DNA of 64,000 nt from Bacteroidaceae bacterium (GTDB taxonomy: Bacteria > Bacteroidota > Bacteroidia > Bacteroidales > Bacteroidaceae), in the NCBI GenBank assembly GCA_024401305.1, contig JAKSLI010000004.1, positions 21,326 through 85,325 on the forward strand. The letters are read 5' to 3'. Both the position numbers and the translations under genes were made by a program. Numbering within the stretch: position 1 is the stretch's first letter; the number at the start of each line of letters is the position of its first letter. The notes under the pieces were generated by a model. The model was not told the DNA's origin and made no database searches. It saw only the letters and a program-made list of their open reading frames with translations. Positions 33,771 through 41,870 of the stretch are shown one piece after another.

Positions 33771-34842
33771 TCTTGATGTAGTTTACTACCCAAGCGCCAA
33801 CTTCCTTAGTGCCATACTTTTCGCCACCTTCAACCTGGATTTCAGGAGTGCGAACATTAGCATCGAGTGAAGCGTCAACAGCCTTGCGAACGAGAGCACC
33901 TTCTTCCTTGAGGTCGAAGTACTCAAGAAGCATAGCTACAGAGAGAATCTGTGCGAGTGGGTTTGCGATGTTCAAGCCCTTTGCCTGTGGCCATGAACCG
34001 TGGATTGGCTCGAAGACAGGAGTTGAAGAACCTGTAGATGCTGATGGGAGAAGACCCATAGAACCTGAGATTACAGAACCTTCGTCAGTAAGGATGTCGC
34101 CGAATGTGTTCTCAGTAACCATTACATCGAAGAATGTAGGCTCCTGAATCATGCGCATTGCTGCGTTGTCAACATACATGTAGTCACAGTTTACTTCTGG
34201 ATACTGTGGTGCCATTTCCTGAGCAATCTTTCTCCAAAGGCGAGAAGATGCGAGGACATTTGCCTTGTCAACAACTGTGAGGTGCTTGTTACGCTTCATG
34301 GCATACTCAAAACCAACCTTGAGAATGCGCTCTACCTCTGGACGAGTGTAGTAGTTTGTGTCGAGAGCTTCCTCTACGCCGTCAGCGTTAACTGTTGGCT
34401 CAACCTTCTTACCGAAGTACATACCGCCAGTAAGCTCGCGGATGCAGATGAAGTCAGCACCTTCAACGAGTTCCTTACGGAGTGGAGACTTGTGGAGAAG
34501 GCACTTGAAAGTCTGTACAGGACGGATATTTGCAAACAAACCGAGCTTCTTGCGCATAGCGAGAAGGCCCTGCTCAGGACGAACCTTTGCAGAAGGGTTG
34601 TTGTCAAACTTTGGGTCACCAACAGAAGCGAAGAGTACAGCGTCTGCCTCTTCACAAACCTGGAAAGTTTCCTCTGGGAATGGATCTCCCACTTCGTCAA
34701 TAGCGTGAGCGCCGCAGAGAGCTTCCTTATAACTTACTTCATGTCCGAACTTCTCGGCAATAGCGTTCATGACAGCTACGCCCTGTTCCATGATTTCTGG
34801 TCCGATACCGTCACCAGCAAGAACTGCAATGTTAAGTTTCAT
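33763..34842 (-). CDS. leuB: 3-isopropylmalate dehydrogenase
   Basis: A 359-residue cytosolic NAD-dependent enzyme of leucine synthesis. Opening [14 protein letters not shown], the GLFANIRP segment, the [10 protein letters not shown] loop, and the late [15 protein letters not shown] and FEPIHGSWP motifs are all typical. No leuA, leuC or leuD gene lies in the window, although such genes often sit together. It has its own TAATTTTG promoter and is followed, with overlap, by a TPR gene. Confidence 0.95.
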   Translation of the reverse strand: MKLNIAVLAGDGIGPEIMEQGVAVMNAIAEKFGHEVSYKEALCGAHAIDEVGDPFPEETFQVCEEADAVLFASVGDPKFDNNPSAKVRPEQGLLAMRKKLGLFANIRPVQTFKCLLHKSPLRKELVEGADFICIRELTGGMYFGKKVEPTVNADGVEEALDTNYYTRPEVERILKVGFEYAMKRNKHLTVVDKANVLASSRLWRKIAQEMAPQYPEVNCDYMYVDNAAMRMIQEPTFFDVMVTENTFGDILTDEGSVISGSMGLLPSASTGSSTPVFEPIHGSWPQAKGLNIANPLAQILSVAMLLEYFDLKEEGALVRKAVDASLDANVRTPEIQVEGGEKYGTKEVGAWVVNYIKNA

Positions 34843-34881
34843 ATTTAGTTTTTGTTTAAGTTCATTAAGCGTTTATCAGCG

Positions 34882-34889
34882 CAAAATTA
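34882..34889 (-). promoter_or_regulatory. Promoter of leuB
   Basis: TAATTTTG followed by CG on the minus strand; leader of about 35 nt, so there is no room for an attenuator. Confidence 0.6.
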
Positions 34890-35046
34890 CAAAGATTTTC
34901 ACAATAATCTATGAGTAGCAATTGCAATGTGTAGAAAGGGTTATGTGTTTTTGACATAAATTGTGATTACAAACTATATATATCAAAAAATCAAAGGATT
35001 AGCTCAAAATGGCTTGTGCGTTGCGTTCTATATATTTAATAATGTG

Positions 35047-35054
35047 TAACTTTG
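35047..35054 (+). promoter_or_regulatory. Promoter of the wHTH protein gene
   Basis: TAACTTTG followed by CACCC. It lies inside a longer open frame that begins at 35009 and so decides the start at 35096. Confidence 0.65.
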
Positions 35055-35095
35055 CACCCGGAAACATATTAATTTTCAATAGGTATTTTAGTATT

Positions 35096-35404
35096 ATGGC
35101 AGAAAAGAAGACTACAACAAAGGCAGCTGCTGAGAAGGCAGCTCCTGCAAAGAAGACATCAGCAACAAAGAAAGCTACAACTACAAAGAAGGCAGTTAAG
35201 GCTGTTGCAGTAATCGACGCAATCTCAGCTGGTTTCAAGGCTGGTGATGTTTACGAAGCACTCGCTGCTTCTGAGAAGGCTCTCACAGTTAAGGAGATTG
35301 CTAAGGCTGCAAAGATTTCTGAAGAAGAGACTCTCGTTGGTATGGGTTGGCTCTTTAAGGAAGGCAAGATTGCAGAAGCAGAAGGCAAGTACACTCTCGC
35401 TTAA
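35096..35404 (+). CDS. Lys/Ala-rich winged-helix protein (DUF2582-like)
   Basis: A 102-residue protein in two parts. Residues 1-38 are a basic histone-H1-like tail of Lys, Ala and Thr (KAAAEKAAPAKKTSATKKAT). Residues 39-102 are a winged-helix domain (GDVYEALAASEKALTVKEIA, then WLFKEGKIAEAEGKYTLA). The tail suggests DNA binding without sequence choice, and the codon use (GCT, AAG) suggests high expression. It is probably an abundant chromosomal protein; this is inference. A terminator follows. Confidence 0.8.
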   Translation: MAEKKTTTKAAAEKAAPAKKTSATKKATTTKKAVKAVAVIDAISAGFKAGDVYEALAASEKALTVKEIAKAAKISEEETLVGMGWLFKEGKIAEAEGKYTLA

Positions 35405-35423
35405 ATCATTAACACAAATAAGT

Positions 35424-35455
35424 AAAGGTCGGTATTCTTGCGAATATCGACCTTT
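35424..35455 (+). terminator. Terminator of the wHTH protein gene
   Basis: Stem AAAGGTCG-TATTC / GAATA-CGACCTTT with loop TTGC, then ATTCTTTG. Confidence 0.75.
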
Positions 35456-35506
35456 ATTCTTTGTTGTTTCAGTTTCAAAAGCGTCAGAGGTTTCAAGGGT
35501 TTCAAA

Positions 35507-35836
35507 ATGAAATACGAACAGGACATCATAGATTTGCTAATTAAGGTGGGCGAGGCTGGTTTGCCGTTGCAGAGCATTGTGAAGCATGTCTTCAATGCTC
35601 ACAACTCTATTTTCGAACCTATCAAGGAGCAGAATGTCTATCAGAGTGTTCGTTCGTACATGATAAAAAACTCGTCGTCAATATATTCCTTGTTTGTGAA
35701 AGGCGATGACGGCAAGTATCGACTCAATCCCAAGTCACAAATGGCAACGGCTCTTACCTTGCAGTTTGGGGAAGACGAGGAAACTCCAAAGCAACAGGAC
35801 TCGGCAGCGGAACCGCAATTACCATTTGAATTTTAG
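35507..35836 (+). CDS. Small HTH-like protein of unknown function
   Basis: A 109-residue acidic protein. Residues 1-65 (KYEQDIIDLLIKVGEAGLPL, then QSIVKHVFN, then VYQSVRSYMIKN) look like a winged helix; the tail is Gln/Glu-rich and ends QLPFEF. The start at 35507 follows a run of TTTCAA words and is preferred over 35438, which would translate the terminator region. It lies 49 bp before the methyltransferase gene, separated only by a hexamer repeat. I recognise no named family. Confidence 0.65.
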   Translation: MKYEQDIIDLLIKVGEAGLPLQSIVKHVFNAHNSIFEPIKEQNVYQSVRSYMIKNSSSIYSLFVKGDDGKYRLNPKSQMATALTLQFGEDEETPKQQDSAAEPQLPFEF

Positions 35837-35884
35837 TTTTCGTCTTCGTCTTCGTTTTCGTTTTCGTTCTCGTTTTCGTTTTTT
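35836..35884. repeat. TTTTCG hexamer run before the methyltransferase gene
   Basis: Eight units of TTTTCG/TCTTCG, ending in a T run that abuts the ATG at 35886. Slippage here would change the leader length but not the reading frame of the chosen start. Confidence 0.85.
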
Positions 35885-35885
35885 T

Positions 35886-36623
35886 ATGGGCAAGAAGGAT
35901 TTGTTTAGATTTCAGCAGTTCGACATTCATCAGGCAAATGCCGGTATGAAGGTGGGCACAGACAGCGATTTGCTTGGTGCACTTGCAGCAGGCGGCAGTC
36001 GCGTGCTTGATATTGGCACGGGAACAGGTGTACTTTCGCTTATGATGGCACAGCGTTTTCCTGATGCAAAGGTGACGGCTGTTGAGATTGATGACGATGC
36101 TGTCAAGGATGCTTCCATGAATTTTGCAGAGTCGAAGTTTGCCGATCGCATCACACTTCATCACATGTCCTTTCAGGAATTTTGTGAGAAAAATAGAACT
36201 GAATCCATATCTGCTCCTTTTGATTGCATTATCTGTAATCCACCGTATTTCCATCAAAGCATGGAATGTCCTGATGAAAGGCGTCTTCGTGCTCGCCACA
36301 CTTCAAGTTTGCCGTTTGAAGTGCTTGTGGGCGGTGCTTACGAATTGCTTTCCGATGATGGCGTCTTTACTGTTTGCATTCCGCCGGAAGTTTACTCTCT
36401 CTTTTGCGAAGAATGCCTGAAGCATGGTTTTTCGCTACAGGATTTGTATTGCATAAAGAGTATTCCAGATCAGCCAGTGAAGCGCTATGTATTGGTACAT
36501 AAAAAAGGCTCATCTGTGGAGATGAGCCGTTATGAGTATTGCATGCGCGATGCTGATCGCAATGTTTCTGATTGGTATAAGGATCTGATGAAAGACTTCC
36601 TTATTCCTTTTTCTTGTAAATGA
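35886..36623 (+). CDS. trmN6: tRNA1(Val) A37 N6-methyltransferase-like protein
   Basis: A 245-residue SAM-dependent methyltransferase of the TrmN6/YfiC group, which methylates A37 of tRNA-Val. It opens KKDLFRFQQFDIHQANAGMK, has the SAM motif VLDIGTGTGVLSLMM, and the catalytic IICNPPYF. The ATG at 35886 is chosen; an upstream ATG would translate the TTTTCG run as an Arg/Phe-rich leader. Near its 3' end the coding sequence contains a hairpin (36507-36528) that works as a terminator for the opposite strand. The last 23 bp overlap glsB. Confidence 0.88.
   Translation: MGKKDLFRFQQFDIHQANAGMKVGTDSDLLGALAAGGSRVLDIGTGTGVLSLMMAQRFPDAKVTAVEIDDDAVKDASMNFAESKFADRITLHHMSFQEFCEKNRTESISAPFDCIICNPPYFHQSMECPDERRLRARHTSSLPFEVLVGGAYELLSDDGVFTVCIPPEVYSLFCEECLKHGFSLQDLYCIKSIPDQPVKRYVLVHKKGSSVEMSRYEYCMRDADRNVSDWYKDLMKDFLIPFSCK
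36501..36528 (-). terminator. Terminator of glsB inside trmN6
   Basis: Perfect nine-pair stem GGCTCATCT/AGATGAGCC with loop CCAC, followed by TTTTTT on the minus strand, 73 bp past the glsB stop. On the plus strand it encodes part of GSSVEMSR. Confidence 0.75.
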
Positions 36624-37593
36624 TATTGTTTGCTCCTGAAGTTATTTTCAGTTTGTCGTGATGTTCCTTGATGAAAGTGTCGATGTGTCTAACTCGCTTA
36701 GGTTCAAGGATTTCATCTACGGCAATGAGTATTCCTGTTTCTTCAACATCGCCGAATCCGTCGTTGATTGCTGTGCCGAACATACGCATTGTAGGAGAGA
36801 GGTTCATGTAAGCATTTACGAGTGGCGGAATATTGTAACCCATGCCACGAACAGCACCGTTCAGAATGAGGTAATCTTCCTTGAAGTCTCTGCCTTGGAA
36901 TACTTCTGCAAGTTCTGATTCGTCGGTTTCAAGGAGCAGTGGATTCATTGGAATCACAAGGTTCTCTGGGTCATTGAAGTGCTTTCTCAGGAAGTAGAGA
37001 ATCATGTCGCGACCGCGGCGGATGTAAGAAGGATACATCGTCATCTTTCCGAAGAAGTACTTCACGTTTGGTTTTATCACGGTGAGAGCTCCGAGTCCGT
37101 CCCAAAGGTTATCGAGTGCGAAGAGGCTCTTTGCACCCATTTTTGAGCTTTGATACTCAAGCGTTACGAAAGAGCGTCCGAGTTCTATTGTGTAAGGCAT
37201 GTATTCCTTGATGAACTTCTCGGAGAACTTGAACATGTGGCTTGTGGCAAGAATTGGCTGTCCTTCGCAGTCGTATTCCACGTCAGTGCCAAGGATGTAG
37301 CGATAGCCGCCGATTATTTCTTCTGCCTCAGGATTCCACACGATGAGCTGCTTGTAGCAGTTTTCGCAAGTGTCGAATTCGTCAAGGTCGAGTTCCATGC
37401 CAGTGCCGCCGCCTGCTTCACGGAAAGCTATCTCGCGAAGTCGACCAATTTCCCTCACTACATTAGGAGAGTCATGGTGAGTTACGATATAAATTTCGTT
37501 GCAACTCTTGTTTGTCATGCGAAGCTGCTTGTCTGGCGTGAGTTCCGCTTTGAGTATTTCCCTGTCAACAGGAGAAATTATAGGTTGTTCCAT
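36601..37593 (-). CDS. glsB: Glycine N-acyltransferase of glycine-lipid synthesis
   Basis: A 330-residue protein of the OlsB/haemolysin-like GNAT group; in Bacteroides GlsB adds a 3-hydroxy fatty acid to glycine. Visible traits are IREIAFREAGGGTGMELDLD-like text near residue 50 (REIAFREAGGGTG), YRYILG, ELGRSFV and YQSSKMGAKSLFALDNLW. The gene follows glsA by 31 bp on the same strand. The pair should make the O-acylated glycine lipid (and its derivatives) in the inner membrane. A terminator lies downstream inside the convergent gene. Confidence 0.82.
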   Translation of the reverse strand: MEQPIISPVDREILKAELTPDKQLRMTNKSCNEIYIVTHHDSPNVVREIGRLREIAFREAGGGTGMELDLDEFDTCENCYKQLIVWNPEAEEIIGGYRYILGTDVEYDCEGQPILATSHMFKFSEKFIKEYMPYTIELGRSFVTLEYQSSKMGAKSLFALDNLWDGLGALTVIKPNVKYFFGKMTMYPSYIRRGRDMILYFLRKHFNDPENLVIPMNPLLLETDESELAEVFQGRDFKEDYLILNGAVRGMGYNIPPLVNAYMNLSPTMRMFGTAINDGFGDVEETGILIAVDEILEPKRVRHIDTFIKEHHDKLKITSGANNIIYKKKE

Positions 37594-37624
37594 TTTTATT
37601 AGTTGTGGTATTTGCGGATGTGTG

Positions 37625-38461
37625 TTATTCCGCTAGTTCGTAAACCTTGCTTCTTACATATTGAGCCCATTCCGTAGCTGACTTCGACTTGTCGAAAGTC
37701 TCCCAAGGTATAGGCTTTCCAATTGTGATCTCGAAAGTCTTGTGTACATTTTTGTACATCTCGTCAACGAGGAAAAGCATGGCTGGGTTGAATTTCAGTT
37801 TCAGTGCCTTTGCGATGTTTGCTATGCGGTAGAACTTGTCAGAGTTCTGTCCGGAGAAATGTATAGGCACAATGGCGCGCTTTGTCTGTATGCTTTTGGA
37901 AATGAATGTCTTTGTCCAAGGCAGGTCCTGAATCTTTCCGTCAATCTTGCGTGAGCATAGACCAGCAGGGAACATCAGCACATGGTAGTTGCTCTTGAAA
38001 CATTCGTTCACCATTTTAGGGAAGTCGCGGCTCTGGTTGCCCGTCTTGTTGATAGGGATGCAGAGCGGAGCGAGTCCTGGAAGGTTCATGAGCAGGTCGT
38101 TCACGAGATAGCGGAAGCGACTGTCATAGTGGCGCCCGATGATTGAACCGAGCGCAACGCCGTCAGCACCGCCGAGAGGGTGGTTGCTCACAAAAGTGAA
38201 GAGACTGCCATCGCTGTCGTCAGGAAGGTTCTCCTTGCCCTTTATCACGAGGTTGGAATCCAAGTAGCGTACGCATTCCTCGAGCCAGTCAGTGCCAACA
38301 AGGTGGCGACTTTCCCAAAGATACTTGTTCACCTCATCCTCGTGGATAGTCTTGATGAGCCAGTTCACGATGAAACCTGGCACGAACTTTGCGTTAGCGC
38401 CCAGTTTGTCGTTGAGAATCTTTCTGATATCTATTGTTTTTTCCGATATAACGGTTGCCAT
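37625..38461 (-). CDS. glsA: PlsC-like O-acyltransferase of glycine-lipid synthesis
   Basis: A 278-residue acyltransferase with the motif NHPLGGADG near residue 90 and a later FPAGLCSRKIDGKI, typical of the haemolysin-type Bacteroidetes acyltransferases. It would add the second fatty acid to the hydroxyl of the N-acyl glycine. The opening IDIRKILNDK is typical of the group. It is the first gene of the glsA-glsB operon, with a TAAATTTG promoter about 86 bp upstream. Confidence 0.8.
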   Translation of the reverse strand: MATVISEKTIDIRKILNDKLGANAKFVPGFIVNWLIKTIHEDEVNKYLWESRHLVGTDWLEECVRYLDSNLVIKGKENLPDDSDGSLFTFVSNHPLGGADGVALGSIIGRHYDSRFRYLVNDLLMNLPGLAPLCIPINKTGNQSRDFPKMVNECFKSNYHVLMFPAGLCSRKIDGKIQDLPWTKTFISKSIQTKRAIVPIHFSGQNSDKFYRIANIAKALKLKFNPAMLFLVDEMYKNVHKTFEITIGKPIPWETFDKSKSATEWAQYVRSKVYELAE

Positions 38462-38546
38462 TTTTGTGGTATGTATTGGCTTCTATTTGTGAAAAGTAAC
38501 GGTTAAGGGTTATTTTGCAGTAGTGCAATATAGCCAAAATACGGTG

Positions 38547-38554
38547 CAAATTTA
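38547..38554 (-). promoter_or_regulatory. Promoter of glsA
   Basis: TAAATTTG followed by CACCG on the minus strand. Confidence 0.55.
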
Positions 38555-38659
38555 CAATTAATAATTAATAATGTGCAAAATATTCATGAAAAAACCAATA
38601 ATATGCCGCTATTACTTACAAATGATAAGTCTTTCGCCCTGATTATTGGAAATTATTAA

Positions 38660-38667
38660 TAACTTTG
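38660..38667 (+). promoter_or_regulatory. Promoter of the HD-domain gene
   Basis: TAACTTTG, 47 bp before the ATG. The gap also contains ATTAATAATTC-type simple repeats. Confidence 0.5.
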
Positions 38668-38713
38668 AGCCGTTCTGAAATTTCATAATTCATAATTAAT
38701 AATTGTACCCGAC

Positions 38714-39256
38714 ATGCTTCCTCTTGATATCATCAACAAATATTACTCCGACAACGAACCGTTGCGCAGATTGCTTATCCGTCATAGCGAGGATGTGACG
38801 AATCTTGCCATTAGGATAGCTTCGCATCACCCAGAACTAGACATAGACATCGACTTTGTCCGTGAGGCTGCCATGCTTCATGACATTGGTATCTTCCAAA
38901 CGAATGCTCCCGGCATTCATTGTCACGGCACGCAACCTTATATCTGCCACGGCATCCTTGGAGCCGAGTTGCTGGTAAAAGAGGGGCTTCCTCGTCATGC
39001 GCGAGTGGCAGAACGTCATACCGGAGCAGGCATCACGGCAGCGGATATTGAACAGCAGAATCTACCGCTCCCTACAGCCGACTATCTCCCGGAAACGATA
39101 GAGGAAAAACTCATCTGCTATGCCGACAAGTTCTTCTCAAAATCGCGTCCCGAGAATATCAAAACACTCGACTCCGCCCGCTGTTCGTTGCAGAAGTTTG
39201 GCGGCGAAACACAAGCAAGATTCGAAGAACTCGTCAGTATGTTTGGAGATGTTTAG
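38714..39256 (+). CDS. HD-domain phosphohydrolase
   Basis: A 180-residue cytosolic protein with the HD metal-site residues: RHSEDVTNLA, MLHDIGIF, and later His in CHGILGAELL and ERHTGAG. HD hydrolases act on phosphate esters such as nucleotides; the substrate is not visible. It is divergent from glsA and is followed by a gene-free 370 bp that holds a likely small RNA. Confidence 0.88.
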   Translation: MLPLDIINKYYSDNEPLRRLLIRHSEDVTNLAIRIASHHPELDIDIDFVREAAMLHDIGIFQTNAPGIHCHGTQPYICHGILGAELLVKEGLPRHARVAERHTGAGITAADIEQQNLPLPTADYLPETIEEKLICYADKFFSKSRPENIKTLDSARCSLQKFGGETQARFEELVSMFGDV

Positions 39257-39429
39257 GAAATAGCAAAACTTATGAAGTTTCCCAAGAACCAATGTCACAA
39301 TTTTGATGTGGGTGCTTAACGCGCTGAAATAGAATGGATTGTGGATAGCGGTAGGGGAAATCTCCAAACGAATAGGGAAAAATCCCCCAACAATAGGAAA
39401 ACATGCTTTGCAATGTCGTAATATAGTCT

Positions 39430-39437
39430 TACCTTTG
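39430..39437 (+). promoter_or_regulatory. Promoter of a probable small RNA
   Basis: TACCTTTG in an intergenic region, with no protein gene on the plus strand for more than 1.5 kb downstream. Confidence 0.6.
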
Positions 39438-39441
39438 CCGA

Positions 39442-39598
39442 TGAAAAATAACAATTATTGGTTAGAGAACCTTACGAATTGACATGTACTTTAGATTTGT
39501 TTAGCCATAAAAGAATAATGTGTTATTAGATTCATAGGTATTGGTTAGTATTAGATTGCCCCACTTGATTGTTGAAATTAGGTGGGGCAGATTTTTTG
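39442..39598 (+). ncRNA. Probable small RNA (~157 nt)
   Basis: The stretch runs from just after a TACCTTTG promoter to the end of a strong terminator, with nothing coding in it apart from a 13-codon frame whose ATG would be the first base of the transcript. AT-rich body with the repeated word ATTGGTTAG (39453-39463 and 39540-39549). I cannot assign it to a known RNA family. 6S RNA or a regulatory small RNA are possible. Confidence 0.5.
39557..39598 (+). terminator. Terminator of the probable small RNA
   Basis: Stem TGCCCCAC/GTGGGGCA, loop of 17 bases, then GATTTTTTG. It may also help end the convergent SGNH gene. Confidence 0.75.
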
Positions 39599-39629
39599 TC
39601 ATTACTTGTCAGTCATTACTTGTTACTCA

Positions 39630-40790
39630 TCAGTCATCAGTCATCGTCAGCAATTCTTCTGGCACACATTCTGCCATTGCCTTGTAAGCACTTTCGCTTG
39701 GATGAAGGTGGTCGCCGGAATCGAATCCCGGGGCAAAGGCTGCAGGATGCTCTGGGTCTCTCACCGCTTTGTCGAAGTCCACGCATCCATCGAAAATTTC
39801 TGATGATAATAGCCATTCGTTCATTTGCTGGCGCATCTTGTCGCGATCTTCATTGTATGTGCGCCATCCGTAGATAGGCAAGAGAGTTCCGCTCCATACA
39901 CTAAGCCCGAGCTTGCGAGCGTGACTCACATAGAGTTCTTCAATGCCTCTCTGTAAATCCTCGCAAGTAGGCATGTCGCTCCATGGGCGGAACGGGTTGA
40001 CATCACTGCCCACAGGATGGATAATATCGTTTATGCCGTGCTGTATGATTACCGCTTTTGCACCGGAAACATTGAGTTCTATTGGAAATCTGGTGGCACC
40101 TTTCAGTCCGTATGCAGCGTATGTTATGCAGTTGTACTGGCGAAGGATGCGAGTTCCGCTTACGGCACGGCGAATTATTGCCACATTTGCAAAACCTTTA
40201 TCAACAGCGCGTAGGGCTAGGTAGTCAGGCCAACTTTGGGCTGTTATGGAATCTCCGAAGCAGACAAGCGCGTAGTTCTTCTCTTCAGTAAGAATGTCAA
40301 TCGTGTTCAGGAAGTAAAACCAGTTCGTGTTTCGTGTCAGGTCGAGTGGGAGAGTGCCCTGTTCTGCAAAGTCGCCATACGAGTATTTTCCGCTCGATAG
40401 AGGTCCTGTGATAAGTGTGCCGGAGTTCATCTGGGTATAGTCGGCGAAATACATACTTACCTCGACAGTTTCGCCTGCGTTTATACTGATGCAAATCTCG
40501 TCGCTTTCAGTTTCTTTCCCTGGCATAAGAGTGACGCTAGGATTGCAGGAGAAGGTTATTGGCACAGGTATGTAACTTTCCTTTTCTTTTATTGCCACGC
40601 ATGCTTTAGTGAGCGTAACCGGCTCTGTTCCAGTTAGGTTTGAGAAACGGAAACGGAGTTTGCTTCCTGAAAATGCCATGCGTACAGGATAGCGCAAAGT
40701 AATGTTCTTTGCGTAAACACATTCCTTCTGGTCTATGATGGAAGTAGCGTTGCCCCAGCAAGCCACCCATTTGTTGAATTTGTCAGACAT
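39630..40790 (-). CDS. SGNH/GDSL-family esterase, no signal peptide
   Basis: A 386-residue protein. Residues 1-160 form a beta-rich domain (FSGSKLRFRFSNLTGTEPV); residues 165-386 are a GDSL hydrolase with CFGDSITAQ, HGINDI and a closing DHLHPSESAYKAMAE. It probably deacylates a sugar or small ester. With no signal peptide it should act in the cytosol. Its last codons (TMTDD) come from a run of CAGTCAT words that continues past the stop. A TAACTTTG promoter lies 65 bp upstream. Confidence 0.85.
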   Translation of the reverse strand: MSDKFNKWVACWGNATSIIDQKECVYAKNITLRYPVRMAFSGSKLRFRFSNLTGTEPVTLTKACVAIKEKESYIPVPITFSCNPSVTLMPGKETESDEICISINAGETVEVSMYFADYTQMNSGTLITGPLSSGKYSYGDFAEQGTLPLDLTRNTNWFYFLNTIDILTEEKNYALVCFGDSITAQSWPDYLALRAVDKGFANVAIIRRAVSGTRILRQYNCITYAAYGLKGATRFPIELNVSGAKAVIIQHGINDIIHPVGSDVNPFRPWSDMPTCEDLQRGIEELYVSHARKLGLSVWSGTLLPIYGWRTYNEDRDKMRQQMNEWLLSSEIFDGCVDFDKAVRDPEHPAAFAPGFDSGDHLHPSESAYKAMAECVPEELLTMTDD

Positions 40791-40854
40791 TATTTTGAGG
40801 TTATGAAGTTTAGAGGTTGTATGGTTTAGAGGTAACTATTGTACATTTAAGTTG

Positions 40855-40862
40855 CAAAGTTA
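40855..40862 (-). promoter_or_regulatory. Promoter of the SGNH gene 39630-40790
   Basis: TAACTTTG followed by CA on the minus strand. Confidence 0.6.
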
Positions 40863-40936
40863 AACTATTTTTTGAAAAAAGATGGAAAATATTGGCATTT
40901 CTCCATAAACTTTTTGGCATTGTGTGGTAAAAATTA

Positions 40937-40944
40937 TACTTTTG
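40937..40944 (+). promoter_or_regulatory. Promoter of the flavodoxin gene
   Basis: TACTTTTG followed by CA, 54 bp before the ATG. Confidence 0.6.
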
Positions 40945-40997
40945 CATAAATATTATGTGAAAAAATAACCCACATTTAATAAAACAACGACGATATT

Positions 40998-41834
40998 ATG
41001 AAAATTACCAACTCACTACTTATCCTCGGCGCAGCAGTGGCGCTGACAGCTTGTACTGACAAACAGGCAAACACGGAAAACGCCGAGCAGACGAAATCGC
41101 TCGTCATTTATTATTCGCAGACAGGTGCTACTGCCAAGGTGGCAGATTTGATTGCCGAGCAGACTGGTGCCGACATGGATTCTGTTGTTGCAGTAAATCC
41201 ATACAACGGCAGTTTTGACGAGACAATAGCTCGTTGCCAGGACGAGATGAAGAAGGGCGAAGTTCCTGAAGTAAAGCCCATTGCTCACGACATTGCAAAC
41301 TACGACACTCTGTATATTGGCACTCCTGTATGGTTCGGCACTATGGCACAGCCTATGGCAGGTTTCCTCAAGACTGCTAATCTTGAGGGCAAGGTAGTGA
41401 TACCGTTCGTGACATTCGGAAGTGGCGGTCTGGAGACTACAACTGCTGCCATGAAAACAGCTGCGCCAAAGGCAACATTCGTAGATGGCTACGGCGTTCG
41501 CAATGCTCGCATAGAAAAGGCTGCAGACGAGGTGAAGACATTCCTCATTCGCCGTGGCATTATTGCCGGTGAAGTGGAGGATGAATTACCATTTGGCGAA
41601 ACACGCAAACTGAATGATGCCGACAAGGCATTGTGGCAGGAGGCTTGCGGCGATTATCCAATGCCTCTCGGCACTCCTGTTTCCGTTGCTGAGCGCAAGG
41701 TAAAGGGCGGCACTGAGTATCAGTTTACTGCCGAAAGCAAGGATGCACAAGGTAATGCTGCAAAGGCTGAGGTGTTTGTGGTAGCCAGCGAAAAGGAAGG
41801 CGTAAAGGCTGAGTTCACGCATGTAGTTAGATAA
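40998..41834 (+). CDS. Flavodoxin-domain lipoprotein
   Basis: A 278-residue lipoprotein with lipobox ALTAC at residue 19. Residues 33-175 are a flavodoxin fold with the FMN phosphate loop YYSQTGATAK and a later GTPVWFGTMAQPM. The last 90 residues are an extra domain that includes a region rich in charged residues and ends in a beta strand (EGVKAEFTHVV). An envelope-anchored flavodoxin is an electron carrier or quinone-type reductase outside the cytosol, which is unusual but seen in Bacteroidales. It lies 36 bp before the next gene, so they are probably co-transcribed. Confidence 0.88.
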   Translation: MKITNSLLILGAAVALTACTDKQANTENAEQTKSLVIYYSQTGATAKVADLIAEQTGADMDSVVAVNPYNGSFDETIARCQDEMKKGEVPEVKPIAHDIANYDTLYIGTPVWFGTMAQPMAGFLKTANLEGKVVIPFVTFGSGGLETTTAAMKTAAPKATFVDGYGVRNARIEKAADEVKTFLIRRGIIAGEVEDELPFGETRKLNDADKALWQEACGDYPMPLGTPVSVAERKVKGGTEYQFTAESKDAQGNAAKAEVFVVASEKEGVKAEFTHVVR

Positions 41835-41870
41835 GGTGGTAATTTATAGAACCCGCTATAACCATATATT

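Noticed and set aside
35706-35885. A longer N-terminus for the TrmN6-like protein
   Set aside because: The extension would translate the end of the previous gene in another frame and the TTTTCG run; the family starts at KKDLFRFQQF.
39441-39482. A 13-codon leader peptide (MKNNNYWLENLTN)
   Set aside because: Its ATG would coincide with the predicted first base of the transcript, and no regulated gene follows.
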